Source of the DNA: Actinobacillus porcitonsillarum
GTDB lineage: Bacteria; Pseudomonadota; Gammaproteobacteria; Enterobacterales; Pasteurellaceae
NCBI RefSeq assembly: GCF_003101015.1
Contig: NZ_CP029206.1
Coordinates: 186,001-250,000, forward strand
Direction: 5' to 3'
DNA length: 64,000 nucleotides
Under the pieces are notes generated by a model. The model was not told the DNA's origin and did no database searches. It saw nothing but the letters and a program-made list of their open reading frames with translations. The position numbers and the translations under genes are program-made. Positions 36,193 through 44,785 of the stretch are shown one piece after another. The stretch's first letter is position 1. Every line of letters begins with the position of its first letter.

Positions 36193-36208
36193 ACGCAAAC
36201 GATTACTC
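36193..36208. promoter_or_regulatory. PurR/LacI-like box between glpT and thrC
   Basis: ACGCAAACGATTACTC matches the degenerate PurR pattern ANGCAANCGNTTNCNT at every fixed position but the last. It is less symmetrical than the PTS operator, and its target gene and regulator are unknown. Confidence 0.35.
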
Positions 36209-36344
36209 AAATTTACATAATGAACGATAAATTTTCATTTTTAGCATACTCTTTATTCCCCATTTATTTATATTAAAAAGAAGTGAAATTATTTAATTTT
36301 TGCAAAATCTTCAAAAAATCCAACCGCTTTTCTTGATGTTTGCA

Positions 36345-36372
36345 TTGACTAACAAAGGGGAATAGCTAAAAT
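36345..36372 (+). promoter_or_regulatory. thrC promoter
   Basis: TTGACT (36345-36350) and TAAAAT (36367-36372) are 16 bp apart, about 38 bp before the thrC ATG. No leader peptide rich in Thr or Ile codons is visible between promoter and gene. Confidence 0.55.
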
Positions 36373-36410
36373 CAAGGTATTTCCCGATTAAGCATACAAA
36401 GGACCATTTA

Positions 36411-37685
36411 ATGAACTTATACAACATCAAACATCCTGAAGAACAAGTAAACTTTGCCCAAGGCGTTCGCCAAGGGTTAGGCAAAGATCAGGGCTTATTT
36501 TTCCCTGAAGTGTTACCTAAATTTGACGACATTGACGCTTTATTAGCATTACCGTTGGTTGAGCGTAGCCAAAAGATTTTATCGGCATTGATTGGCGATG
36601 AATTGCCACAAGAAACCTTAAATACAATGGTAAAAAATGCGTTTACTTTCCCTGCTCCACTAGCAAAAGTGAACGATGATATTTATGCGTTAGAGTTATT
36701 CCACGGTCCGACCCTTGCTTTTAAAGACTTTGGCGGTCGTTTTATGGCACAGGCATTAAGTGCGGTGCGTGGCGATGGCAAAATTACGATTTTAACGGCG
36801 ACATCAGGCGACACAGGTGCGGCGGTGGCTCACGCTTTCTACGGTTTAGAAAATATCAATGTGGTTATTCTTTACCCGAAAGGCAAAATCAGCCCGTTAC
36901 AAGAAAAATTATTCTGTACCTTAGGCGGAAACATTCGTACCGTGGCAATTGAGTCAGACTTTGACGCTTGCCAAGCATTAGTTAAACAAGCCTTTGACGA
37001 TGCGGAACTTCGCCAAGCTATCGGCTTAAACTCAGCAAACTCTATCAATATCAGCCGTTTACTTGCTCAAGTTTGCTACTACTTTGAAGCGGTAGCTCAG
37101 TTGCCAAAAGAGAAACGTAGCGATGTGGTAGTTTCTGTGCCAAGCGGTAACTTCGGTAACTTAACCGCAGGCTTAATTGCGAAAACCTTAGGCTTACCGA
37201 TTAAGCGTTTTATCGCTTCAACCAATGCGAACGACACTGTGCCACGTTATCTCAAATCGGGCAAATGGGAACCGAGTGCAACGGTTGCGACATTATCAAA
37301 TGCAATGGACGTAAGCCGCCCGAACAACTGGCCACGTGTTGAAGAGCTGTTTAAACGTAACGGTTGGAGCTTGAGCGAATTAGGCTCAGATGCCTTAAAT
37401 GATGCCGAAACCGAAGAAGCATTAAAAGCACAATATGCGGAAGGTTACTTATGTGAGCCACACGGAGCGATTGCTTACCAAGCGTTGAAAGATCAGCTAC
37501 AAGCAGGCGAAACCGGTATTTTCCTTTGCACCGCACACCCTGCGAAATTCAAAGAAAGCGTGGAACGCATTTTAGATATTGAACTACCGTTGCCTGAAGC
37601 GTTAGACAAACATAACAAAATGGAACTGTTATCGGACACAATGGCGGCGGATTTTGCAACTTTACGTGCATATCTACTGAAATAG
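36411..37685 (+). CDS. thrC: Threonine synthase
   Basis: ThrC is a pyridoxal-phosphate enzyme converting O-phosphohomoserine to L-threonine. The 424-aa protein begins MNLYNIKHPEEQVNFAQGVRQGLG. It has the PLP-lysine motif FHGPTLAFKDFGGRF, the TATSGDTGAAVAHAF loop and the phosphate-binding VPSGNFGNLTAGL. The length matches the short class II enzyme. AAAGGA precedes the ATG. Unusually it is not next to thrA or thrB; a strong terminator follows. Confidence 0.97.
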   Translation: MNLYNIKHPEEQVNFAQGVRQGLGKDQGLFFPEVLPKFDDIDALLALPLVERSQKILSALIGDELPQETLNTMVKNAFTFPAPLAKVNDDIYALELFHGPTLAFKDFGGRFMAQALSAVRGDGKITILTATSGDTGAAVAHAFYGLENINVVILYPKGKISPLQEKLFCTLGGNIRTVAIESDFDACQALVKQAFDDAELRQAIGLNSANSINISRLLAQVCYYFEAVAQLPKEKRSDVVVSVPSGNFGNLTAGLIAKTLGLPIKRFIASTNANDTVPRYLKSGKWEPSATVATLSNAMDVSRPNNWPRVEELFKRNGWSLSELGSDALNDAETEEALKAQYAEGYLCEPHGAIAYQALKDQLQAGETGIFLCTAHPAKFKESVERILDIELPLPEALDKHNKMELLSDTMAADFATLRAYLLK

Positions 37686-37700
37686 CAATTCAAAAGATAA

Positions 37701-37727
37701 AGGGGACTTCATCGTCCCCTCTTTTTA
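37701..37727 (+). terminator. thrC terminator
   Basis: AGGGGAC (37701-37707) and GTCCCCT (37714-37720) form a stem with a 6-nt loop followed by CTTTTTAT. Confidence 0.88.
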
Positions 37728-37750
37728 TCTACTATAAATTCTTAAACGCT

Positions 37751-39181
37751 TTATGACTTCTTAGCTCCAAACACATTCCCAACCAGAAAGCCAATTAACC
37801 CTATCACTAATGCAGGTACAATCGCATGAAAACCGAAAATGCTGATTTTAAAAGTGGCGATAATCACATAACTTACTAATCCGCAAATCATTGAGCAAAT
37901 TGCACCGCTTGCATTGGCTTTTTCCCAATAGAGTCCGAACACAATAACCCATAAAAACGTTGCTTCTAGGCCACCTAACGAGAGTAAGTTTAACCAAATC
38001 AGCATTTCCGGTGGATTAAGTGCCGCAAACACTAATAATAGGGTAAAGGTTAAAGTCGTAATGGTGGAAAACCATTTCAGCTTATTTTCGTTATTTACTG
38101 CATTGGGTTTAAATGCAAGGTATAAGTCTTTAATCAGCGTTGAAGAAGATTGAATCAGCAACGAGTCAATGGAAGACATAATTGCCGCCATCGGTGCTGC
38201 AAGGAAAATACCGGCAACTAACGGAGGAAGCACCTGTACCATCAATGTAGGAATGACTTGATCCGGAATTTTAAGATCAGGGATAACCGCTCGCCCAATC
38301 ACACCGGTTAGGTGCATACCAAGTACCAATACCGAGACCGCCAATGTGCCAATGACTAACGCACGATGAAGCGATTTACTATCTTTATACGCCATACTTC
38401 TCACCGCTAATTGAGGTAAACCAATTAACCCAAAGCATACCAACACCCAAAACGAGGTCATAAAAGTAAAATCTAGCGGTCTTTCATCAATGCCGTAAGG
38501 CTCAAGAAGCTGTGGATTGATGCCTTGAATGGTGTTCATCGCATTCTCTACGCCGCCTGCAGCATAAAGGACGCCGCCGAATAAAAAGGCTGTGCCGATA
38601 ATCATCACGAGCCCTTGAATGGTGTCGGTCATCACAACCGCACGGAAGCCACCAATAAAGGTATAAATACCAACCGTACAGGCAAAAATGATGACTGCCA
38701 TACGATAATCAAGCCCCAATGTCGTTTCTAATAAACGCCCTGCGCCGATAAATTGCACCGTCATCATCGCAAAGAAAGAGAGCAGCAAAGCAAGACTTGA
38801 GATCCAAACAACAAATTTATTTTGATAGCGTGAAAGCAGTAAATCGTTGATTGTGACCGCTTTATATTGGCGAGCTAATAAGGCAAATTTTTTACCTAAT
38901 ACACCGAGAGCTAATAACACTGCAGGCACTTGGATCATTGCAAGTAATACCCAGCCCAAACCATATTTATAAGCCGCACCGGGGCCACCAATAAAAGAAC
39001 TTGCGCCGAGATAAGTCGCCGCTGTCGTCATAGCCAAAACAAAGCCCGACATCGAGCGGCTACCAATATAGTATTCAGATAAAAAACTACTCCCTGCTCG
39101 TTGGCGATAGGCATAATAAGCTACACCAAAGACAAAGAGCAGATAGGTAATAAGCGGAATTAACATTTCTTTATTTGCCAT
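37751..39181 (-). CDS. panF: Sodium/pantothenate symporter PanF
   Basis: PanF is a sodium:solute symporter (SSS family) importing pantothenate for coenzyme A synthesis. From the ATG at 39179-39181, preceded by GGAGG, it is 476 aa with about thirteen hydrophobic helices. Characteristic stretches are SEYYIGSRSMSGFVLAMTTAATYLGASSFIGGPGAAYK and GFRAVVMTDTIQG. It overlaps the end of yhdT by 11 bp, the conserved yhdT-panF pair of gammaproteobacteria. Confidence 0.95.
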   Translation of the reverse strand: MANKEMLIPLITYLLFVFGVAYYAYRQRAGSSFLSEYYIGSRSMSGFVLAMTTAATYLGASSFIGGPGAAYKYGLGWVLLAMIQVPAVLLALGVLGKKFALLARQYKAVTINDLLLSRYQNKFVVWISSLALLLSFFAMMTVQFIGAGRLLETTLGLDYRMAVIIFACTVGIYTFIGGFRAVVMTDTIQGLVMIIGTAFLFGGVLYAAGGVENAMNTIQGINPQLLEPYGIDERPLDFTFMTSFWVLVCFGLIGLPQLAVRSMAYKDSKSLHRALVIGTLAVSVLVLGMHLTGVIGRAVIPDLKIPDQVIPTLMVQVLPPLVAGIFLAAPMAAIMSSIDSLLIQSSSTLIKDLYLAFKPNAVNNENKLKWFSTITTLTFTLLLVFAALNPPEMLIWLNLLSLGGLEATFLWVIVFGLYWEKANASGAICSMICGLVSYVIIATFKISIFGFHAIVPALVIGLIGFLVGNVFGAKKS

Positions 39182-39407
39182 CTTGCTCTGCCTCCAAATC
39201 AATTTCTTGGTAAACCGTTTTGATCACAACATATACTGCCAACGTGAAAACAAGCGGTAAAAATAAACAAGAAAGTTCAAACCAAATAGGAAAGCCTAAC
39301 ACACCGGCTTTAACAGGGAAAAAGTACCCAAAGAAAATCCAGCAAGCTAAATACGCTAAAGAAAGCCCGATTGCCCAGCGTGCTTCTCGAATAAGTTGTT
39401 TTTGCAT
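39171..39407 (-). CDS. yhdT: DUF997 membrane protein YhdT
   Basis: A 78-aa membrane protein of the DUF997/YhdT family with two hydrophobic helices (about residues 10-30 and 40-60). The PVKAGVLGFPIWFELSCLF segment lies between and in them. It is typically encoded just before panF and may be an accessory of the symporter, but this is unproven. The ATG at 39405-39407 follows GAGGAAC. Its 3' end overlaps the panF start. Confidence 0.9.
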   Translation of the reverse strand: MQKQLIREARWAIGLSLAYLACWIFFGYFFPVKAGVLGFPIWFELSCLFLPLVFTLAVYVVIKTVYQEIDLEAEQDGK

Positions 39408-39426
39408 AAAAGTTCCTCTAAAAGAA

Positions 39427-39446
39427 AGCCCCACAATCGTGAGGCT
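39427..39446 (-). terminator. metJ terminator
   Basis: AGCC-C-CAC faces GTG-A-GGCT around AATC, with one mismatch. CTTTCTTTT follows on the minus strand. It separates metJ from yhdT. Confidence 0.65.
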
Positions 39447-39451
39447 CTTTA

Positions 39452-39769
39452 TTAGTATTGCCAGTTTTCCGGGTCAATACCTAATTCTCGCATCTGCTGT
39501 TTTGCTTCTTCCGGAATCTCATCACTTCGCTCTTTCATCAAATCCTCATCGGTTGGAAGTGGTTGCCCGGTAAAAGCATGTAAAAACGCTTCACAAAGTA
39601 ATTCGCTGTTTGTTGCGTGCCGTAAATTCTTAATTTGACGGCGAGTACGTTCATTCGTCAGAATTTCTAACACTTTAATTGGAATCGAAACGGTAATCTT
39701 CTTTACCTGTTCGCTTTTTTTTCCGTGTTCTGCATAAGGGCTGATATATTCGCCGTTCCAATTTGCCAT
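39452..39769 (-). CDS. metJ: Methionine repressor MetJ
   Basis: MetJ is a ribbon-helix-helix repressor that binds Met boxes (AGACGTCT) with S-adenosylmethionine as corepressor. The 105-aa protein keeps the E. coli sequence nearly throughout, with the DNA-binding strand [23 protein letters not shown] and the ending [11 protein letters not shown] strong Met-box array lies about 55 bp upstream, so it is probably autoregulated. It is divergent from mlaA. Confidence 0.98.
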   Translation of the reverse strand: MANWNGEYISPYAEHGKKSEQVKKITVSIPIKVLEILTNERTRRQIKNLRHATNSELLCEAFLHAFTGQPLPTDEDLMKERSDEIPEEAKQQMRELGIDPENWQY

Positions 39770-39821
39770 TACTCATTACTCCTATAAAAGTGATGTTATT
39801 GTAATCAAATCTGAACTATAT

Positions 39822-39845
39822 CGCAATCTAGACGTCTAGATTTCT
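39822..39845. promoter_or_regulatory. MetJ operator (Met boxes)
   Basis: A perfect Met box AGACGTCT (39830-39837) is joined head to tail with AGATTTCT (39838-39845) and CGCAATCT (39822-39829). The middle forms a 16-bp palindrome ATCTAGACGTCTAGAT. Tandem 8-mers are the MetJ binding layout. Confidence 0.85.
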
Positions 39846-39917
39846 ATCCTAATTTTTATTGGTGTTTTTTCTATCATCAGGCTAAAATAGCCAAAATCCT
39901 TTTTATGAGATTAAAGA

Positions 39918-40667
39918 ATGAAATTAAAATATATTGCATTACTTAGTAGCGTGCTTGTTATCAGTGCCTGCTCTTCCTCAATAGATCCCGCAACGGGTGA
40001 GCGTAAGGATCCACTAGAAGGTTTTAACCGTGCTATGTGGAAAGTAAACTATGAATACTTAGATCCTTATGTCGTAAAACCTGTTGCCAAAGGTTGGCGT
40101 GATTACGTACCAAGCCCAATTAAAACAGGTTTAGTCAATGTCGCAAACAACCTTGATGAACCGGCAAGTTTTGTGAACCGTTTACTTGAAGGTGAAGGTA
40201 AAAAAGCGATGATCCACTTTAACCGATTCTGGATCAATACTGTCTTTGGCTTGGGTGGTTTAATTGACTGGGCAAGCTTAACGCCGGATTTAAAACAAGA
40301 AGGTTCTCGTGAATTTGGGGATACAATGGGCAAATACGGTGTAGGAAGTGGTGCTTATATTATGGTTCCCGGCTATGGTGCAACAACACCTCGCCAAGCA
40401 ATTGGACGTGTTGTTGATAATACTTACCCAACACTATCTCTTTTAACGACACCATGGTCAATTACGAAATTTGTCGTGCAAGGTGTTGATACACGAGCAA
40501 GATTATTGGACCAAGACGCATTATTACAACATTCCTCTGATTCGTATGTTACCTTCCGTGAAGCCTATTTCCAAAACTTAGACTTTAAGATAAATGATGG
40601 AAAAGTAGAAGATAACAATAACGGTAAAGAAACGTTATCTGAAGAAGAATTGAAGAATATTGACTAA
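39918..40667 (+). CDS. mlaA: Phospholipid-trafficking lipoprotein MlaA (VacJ)
   Basis: MlaA is an outer-membrane lipoprotein that removes mislocalised phospholipids from the outer leaflet and passes them to MlaC. The 249-aa protein has lipobox ISAC (Cys 18) and the family core DPLEGFNRAMWKVNYEYLDPYVVKPVAKGWRDYVP. It continues with LNRFWINTVFGLGGLIDWA-like and GDTMGKYGVGSGAYIMVPGYG. The acidic tail (about 230-249) is longer than in E. coli. A terminator follows. It is divergent from metJ. Confidence 0.95.
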   Translation: MKLKYIALLSSVLVISACSSSIDPATGERKDPLEGFNRAMWKVNYEYLDPYVVKPVAKGWRDYVPSPIKTGLVNVANNLDEPASFVNRLLEGEGKKAMIHFNRFWINTVFGLGGLIDWASLTPDLKQEGSREFGDTMGKYGVGSGAYIMVPGYGATTPRQAIGRVVDNTYPTLSLLTTPWSITKFVVQGVDTRARLLDQDALLQHSSDSYVTFREAYFQNLDFKINDGKVEDNNNGKETLSEEELKNID

Positions 40668-40695
40668 ATTACCTATTCTTTATTTAAGAAATAAA

Positions 40696-40721
40696 TGGGG
40701 AAGCCACATTTGGCCTCCCCA
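40696..40721. terminator. mlaA terminator
   Basis: TGGGGAAGCCA faces TGGCCTCCCCA with one mismatch, followed by CTTTTTAAA on the plus strand. Confidence 0.8.
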
Positions 40722-40773
40722 CTTTTTAAAGTATATTGCAAATTTTTACGCTATTTCTACCGCTTATAACCAG

Positions 40774-41118
40774 CTAAAACTCGTATCTCAAACCTACATT
40801 AAAATTCCGCCCCGGAGCTGTGTAAGTATCAGCATTAGTCACAGAGAGACTTGAGGCATTCGGTCCCCCAGTTGCTGCTGATGAGCCCCGTACAGCGAAA
40901 TAGGAAATATCTGCCCAGTTCCAATATTTCTTATCAAAGAGATTATTCACATTAGCTGTTAAAGTCAACGCTTTAATCGGTTTCCAATATACACCTAAAT
41001 CGATAAGATTAACTGCCCCAGTTGGATTGTAAATCGTTCCATTGATATCTTTATCCGCTTTAGCTTTAACGTGTGTAAGTTGAATATTTCTATTCTTCAA
41101 TATGTTTATGCCCTTCAT
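40774..41118 (-). pseudogene. C-terminal remnant of a TonB-dependent heme/hemoglobin receptor
   Basis: About 100 codons encode only the end of an outer-membrane TonB-dependent receptor. The beta-strand pattern VNLIDLGVYWKPIKALTLTANVNNLFDKKYWNWADI is followed by the terminal aromatic strand GRNFNVGLRYEF. Intact receptors have 650 or more residues with signal, plug and barrel; none of that is present. The recognisable part begins right after the hutZ stop (41090), so the 5' portion was lost in a deletion. The frame to 41118 runs into hutZ by chance. It is not expected to make a working protein. Confidence 0.8.
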
Positions 41119-41617
41119 CCAAATGAACGAAGTTGACTAAATCGTCTGTACTGACTTGGAATGCTTGTCCAAAGCCTTTAACAAATAACCCTTTTTCTGG
41201 CTTGAAGCAGAAAAGCTTGAAATCTTCCATTTTAGCTAAATTAGAGATCGTATCGCCATGGCGCGCTTTAAGGGCTTGAATAGCTTCTTCCCATTCTGCA
41301 CTATGGCGTTCAACCATACGCACTGATGAATCAAAGGTTAAACGACGACGAGCAAAAATCTCACGGCTTTGGCTCTCATCTTCAATTAACATGAGCGAAA
41401 CTTTAGGCACTTCAAGTAAATTCCGTGCATGGCGGGCAATGGTTGAAATCAGCACTTGATATTCGCCATTGTGAATAACAAAAGGCGCATAGCTCACATT
41501 TGGATTGCCTTCGGCATCAACGGTAGAGAGCAAAATAGTTTTCATCTGCTGTTTAAATGCCTGAATTTCAGGGCCTAAACGATTTTGTAACGCTTCTTGA
41601 CGGTTAGTTTGTGACAT
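41090..41617 (-). CDS. hutZ: Heme utilisation protein HutZ/HugZ family
   Basis: A cytosolic pyridoxamine-oxidase-like split-barrel protein that binds heme; family members release iron from or traffic heme. From the ATG at 41615-41617, with a perfect AAGGAG upstream, it is 175 aa. Visible features are FVIHNGEYQVLISTIARHARNLL, SREIFARRRLTFD and the C-terminal GFGQAFQVS. The C-terminal HEGH-type end (DEGHKHIEE) carries His residues typical of heme ligation. It follows hutX by 10 bp and ends at the receptor remnant. Confidence 0.9.
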   Translation of the reverse strand: MSQTNRQEALQNRLGPEIQAFKQQMKTILLSTVDAEGNPNVSYAPFVIHNGEYQVLISTIARHARNLLEVPKVSLMLIEDESQSREIFARRRLTFDSSVRMVERHSAEWEEAIQALKARHGDTISNLAKMEDFKLFCFKPEKGLFVKGFGQAFQVSTDDLVNFVHLDEGHKHIEE

Positions 41618-41627
41618 AGTAACTCCT

Positions 41628-42122
41628 TTAATTAAATGCTTTAAATTTTTCGACTTGTTCAGGGAATAATTGGCGTTGCTCATCTCGTCCGAGATAAACT
41701 TTGAAAATGGTCTGTCCGTTGTGAGCAATAAAGGCAATGTTATAGCTTTCTTTGCCACGGAAAGGCAGGCTAACGAAAGCGATGTGCGCAATATTGTCTA
41801 GTTTTAAATGTCCATGAAGTGCGCCTTCTTCATCTTTCATATTTAAGTTGTAATAACCACGTCCAAAGATACCGCTTGGAAAACGGTCTTTGATCTCAAA
41901 AATCGAGCCTTCTTTCTCAATAATGGTAGTAAATGTGCCCCATTGGCTGATTTCAGTGAGAATTTCTTCCGCTCGGCTCGCATCAAACAATTTGACGAAC
42001 GTTTTAGGTAACGAAATTAGAATATGCCCTTCAGGCTGTTGTAGCTGTTCTGCGATCTCTAAAGTAATCGCATTCGGATTTTGTGCTAAATAATCCGCAA
42101 CTTGTTGTGACAGGTTTGTCAT
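41628..42122 (-). CDS. hutX: Heme utilisation protein HutX
   Basis: HutX is an intracellular heme carrier that passes heme to HutZ. The 164-aa protein (HutX/ChuX family) shows FGRGYYNLNMKD and the extended segment HGHLKLDNIAHIAFVSLPFRGKESYNIAFI, where family heme ligands lie. It sits between the ABC ATPase gene and hutZ in one minus-strand operon, matching the hutXZ pairing known from Vibrio. Confidence 0.9.
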   Translation of the reverse strand: MTNLSQQVADYLAQNPNAITLEIAEQLQQPEGHILISLPKTFVKLFDASRAEEILTEISQWGTFTTIIEKEGSIFEIKDRFPSGIFGRGYYNLNMKDEEGALHGHLKLDNIAHIAFVSLPFRGKESYNIAFIAHNGQTIFKVYLGRDEQRQLFPEQVEKFKAFN

Positions 42123-42145
42123 TTTGTCTCCTTTTATTTATTCAT

Positions 42146-42946
42146 TTAATAGCAAAATTGGAACTGTGGGGTTTGGGTGGCATAGTGGGGCAGTGTTTTA
42201 ATGTCTGCCTTGTACCATTTCTTAATCAGAGCTTCTGTCAGTACATCTTGCGGCTTTCCTTGTGCCTGAATCTGCTTGTCTGCCAGTAATAAAATGTGAT
42301 CACCATAAAGAGAAGCGAGATTCAGATCGTGCAAAATGCAAAAGACCGTCAGTCCTTTTTCCGTACAAAGCTGTTTCATTAAGCGTAAACATTGCTGTTG
42401 GTGGTAGAGATCGAAAGCAGATGTTGGCTCATCAAGAAACAGCAGCTGGCCGTGCATCTCTTCTGCCCAAAGCTGTAATAATGCCCTTGCAAGTTGAGTA
42501 CGTTGCTGCTCGCCACCAGATAATTGGCGGTAGGCTTTATGGCGTAGCGATTGACAATCGGTAATCTCAATCACGGTTTCAAGCCATTGTTCAACTTCTT
42601 GTTTACGGCGATGATAACCGCCCATACGGATCACTTCTTCCACAGAAAACGGGAAATTCAGTTGGCTATGTTGTCGCATTACCGCACGTTGCTGAGCCAG
42701 TTCTACGGGGGAATACTCGCTAAGTGCCTTTTGGTTAAACTCACAATGTCCTTGAGCTTTTACATAGCCTGATAAAATTCGCATCAGAGTCGATTTACCC
42801 GCACCATTTGGACCAATAAGCACGGTTAATTGTCCTTGTGGCACGTGAAACGAAATATTTTGCAAAATCGGTTGCTGTTGTAGCTGGAAAGAGAGCTTTT
42901 CAACCACTAACAAGCGGTCAGATTCTAAGAATTTTTTGCAACTCAT
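42146..42946 (-). CDS. hmuV: Hemin ABC transporter ATP-binding protein HmuV
   Basis: This is the cytosolic ATPase of the heme ABC importer. The 266-aa protein has Walker A GPNGAGKST, the ABC signature LSGGEQQRTQLARAL, Walker B LLFLDEPTSAFD and the H-loop ILHDLNLA. The LSGGEQQR form with YRQLSGG upstream is common in hemin importers. Its ATG overlaps the permease stop by four bases (ATGA type), indicating coupling. In Vibrio nomenclature it would be hutD. Confidence 0.93.
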   Translation of the reverse strand: MSCKKFLESDRLLVVEKLSFQLQQQPILQNISFHVPQGQLTVLIGPNGAGKSTLMRILSGYVKAQGHCEFNQKALSEYSPVELAQQRAVMRQHSQLNFPFSVEEVIRMGGYHRRKQEVEQWLETVIEITDCQSLRHKAYRQLSGGEQQRTQLARALLQLWAEEMHGQLLFLDEPTSAFDLYHQQQCLRLMKQLCTEKGLTVFCILHDLNLASLYGDHILLLADKQIQAQGKPQDVLTEALIKKWYKADIKTLPHYATQTPQFQFCY

Positions 42947-43935
42947 CGGCTTCCTTCCTTATAACGAACCACTAACCATAAAAAATAGGGCGCACCGATA
43001 AGGCTAGTTAGCATACCGACAGGCAGCTCAGCTGGAGCAATCACAGTTCTGGCGATGGTGTCGGCGATTAACAGTAAAATTGCGCCACATAAAGCGGATG
43101 CAGGTAAAACCCAGCGATGATCCGCCCCTAATTTGAATCGAACTAAATGGGGAATTACTAAGCCGATAAAGCCAATCGCTCCGCTTACCGCAACCGCAGC
43201 CCCAACCAGTAATGCGCCTAATAGAATGAGCTGTTTTTTTAAGCGAATGACATTAACGCCTAAATAGTGTGCTTCTTCATCACCGAGTTGTAATAAATTA
43301 AGTTGTTTTGCCAGCAGTAGCGAATAACAAGCGGTCGGAATAATGACAAACATTGCAACGAAAAAAGGTCTCCATTGTGCTTGTCCAAGGCTTCCCATTG
43401 TCCAAAGGCTAAATTGGCGTAGCTGTTGATCGTTACTTAAATAGGTCAAAACGCCGACTGCGGCAAAACAAAGGGCATTGACGGCAATGCCCGCCAGTAA
43501 TAATTTATTGACAGAAGCGTGTGAGCGGTAACTTAAAGCATAAATCAGCGTTGAAACGATCAAACTCCCGATAAAGGCTGCGACCATTGTGCTGTAAAGA
43601 GCAAATTCCGTGGGTAATAAGCTAGGAATTAAGATCGATAACCCGACTGCCAAAGCAGCACCACTATTTACCCCGATTAATGCAGGATCTGCCATCGGAT
43701 TATGGAAAAGCCCCTGAAATAGCGAACCCGATAATGCAAGGGCTAAACCGACTAAAATAGCCAATAAAATACGGGGTAAACGAATATTGAGCCAAATTTG
43801 CCATTGACTATCATTGATTTGGCTATGCCAAAGATCGTGCCAAGTCAAAGACAATGCACCGATATTTGATGTGATTAACATTGCGACCAGCAAAAAGATC
43901 AACAAGCCGATTAACCAAACCGCACGGTTAGCCAT
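42943..43935 (-). CDS. hmuU: Hemin ABC transporter permease HmuU
   Basis: A 330-aa FecCD/BtuC-family permease with about ten hydrophobic helices. Family motifs are RLPRILLAILVGLALALSGSLFQGLFHNPMADPALIGV near the N terminus and GAIGFIGLVIPHLVR in the C-terminal third, the coupling region for the ATPase. It overlaps the substrate-binding protein stop by one base and the ATPase start by four. With its neighbours it would import heme across the inner membrane. HutC is the Vibrio name. Confidence 0.94.
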   Translation of the reverse strand: MANRAVWLIGLLIFLLVAMLITSNIGALSLTWHDLWHSQINDSQWQIWLNIRLPRILLAILVGLALALSGSLFQGLFHNPMADPALIGVNSGAALAVGLSILIPSLLPTEFALYSTMVAAFIGSLIVSTLIYALSYRSHASVNKLLLAGIAVNALCFAAVGVLTYLSNDQQLRQFSLWTMGSLGQAQWRPFFVAMFVIIPTACYSLLLAKQLNLLQLGDEEAHYLGVNVIRLKKQLILLGALLVGAAVAVSGAIGFIGLVIPHLVRFKLGADHRWVLPASALCGAILLLIADTIARTVIAPAELPVGMLTSLIGAPYFLWLVVRYKEGSR

Positions 43936-44768
43936 TATTTTTTTACCTGTTCAGCAGCTTGGCGAAGTGTTAAAAGGGCTTTGGGCGTGGTTAAACCAAA
44001 GGACATAAAGGCAATATCTTCCACAATCACAAGCTGTTTATTCTTGCCTGCATTGGTATGTGCAATACCAGGGAGTTCCCACACTTTTTCGGTTGAGCCT
44101 AAACTTTGAATACCTAAACGAGTCATCACGATTAAATCAGGATTTGCCGCAATCACGCCTTCTTGTGAAATCGGCACAAAGCGGACATTATTTCCCATTG
44201 CATTTTTAGCACCGATTAATTTAATCGCTTCATCGGCTACGGTATCTTTCCCAGCCACTGTTTGATTTGCTCCTGCACGATTTAGCACAAACAAAATGCG
44301 AACATCTAAAGGCGAATTGGGAATGGCTTTAAGCTCATTTGCAAAATTTTCAGCTAAAGTGACCGCTTGCGTTTGCTTGCCAAGGCTTTCGCCCACTTTT
44401 TTGATTTTCTCAACCACATTTTTAGCACTGTATTTAAACGGAATGGTATCTACGGTTATCCCTGCGGATTTCAGCTGTTCCAATACGATTGATGGTTGTG
44501 CGACTTCGGTTGCGATGACTTTGGTCGGTTTTAATGCCAAAATCCCTTCGGCATTGAGTTGACGCATATAACCAATATCAGGCAAGGCATTAACTGCTTG
44601 TGGGATCATGCTGGTACTATCACGACCGACTAAATGTTGCTCGGCATTTAATGCATAAATAATCTCAGTCACATCACCGCCAATACTCACAATACGCTCT
44701 TGTGCCATGGCTACGGTTGATAGTATTACTGTTGAAGAAACGAGAAATAATTTTTTTACGAATTTCAT
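43935..44768 (-). CDS. hmuT: Periplasmic hemin-binding protein HmuT
   Basis: This substrate-binding protein hands heme to HmuUV. The 277-aa precursor has a Sec signal (cleavage near VAMA, about residue 22). The cluster A-2 fold shows ERIVSIGGDVTEIIYALNAEQHLVGRDSTSM and PDIGYMRQLNAEGILALKPTKVIA. The YMRQLNAEGIL block is shared by HmuT, HutB and ChuT. A perfect AAGGAGG precedes the start. It is the first gene of the heme operon, with a Fur-like box just upstream. Confidence 0.93.
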   Translation of the reverse strand: MKFVKKLFLVSSTVILSTVAMAQERIVSIGGDVTEIIYALNAEQHLVGRDSTSMIPQAVNALPDIGYMRQLNAEGILALKPTKVIATEVAQPSIVLEQLKSAGITVDTIPFKYSAKNVVEKIKKVGESLGKQTQAVTLAENFANELKAIPNSPLDVRILFVLNRAGANQTVAGKDTVADEAIKLIGAKNAMGNNVRFVPISQEGVIAANPDLIVMTRLGIQSLGSTEKVWELPGIAHTNAGKNKQLVIVEDIAFMSFGLTTPKALLTLRQAAEQVKK

Positions 44769-44785
44769 ATCAACCTCCTTTTTGT

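Larger units (their letters stand above)
36035..36410. other. Divergent regulatory region between glpT and thrC
   Basis: A 376-bp AT-rich gap without a credible gene. It holds two CRP-like sequences on the glpT side, a PurR/LacI-like half-conserved box at 36193-36208 and the thrC promoter near 36345. No small-RNA-like terminator hairpin was seen in it. Confidence 0.7.

Noticed and set aside
36373-36410. Threonine attenuator before thrC
   Set aside because: The leader is too short and has no Thr/Ile-rich peptide or paired stem-loops.
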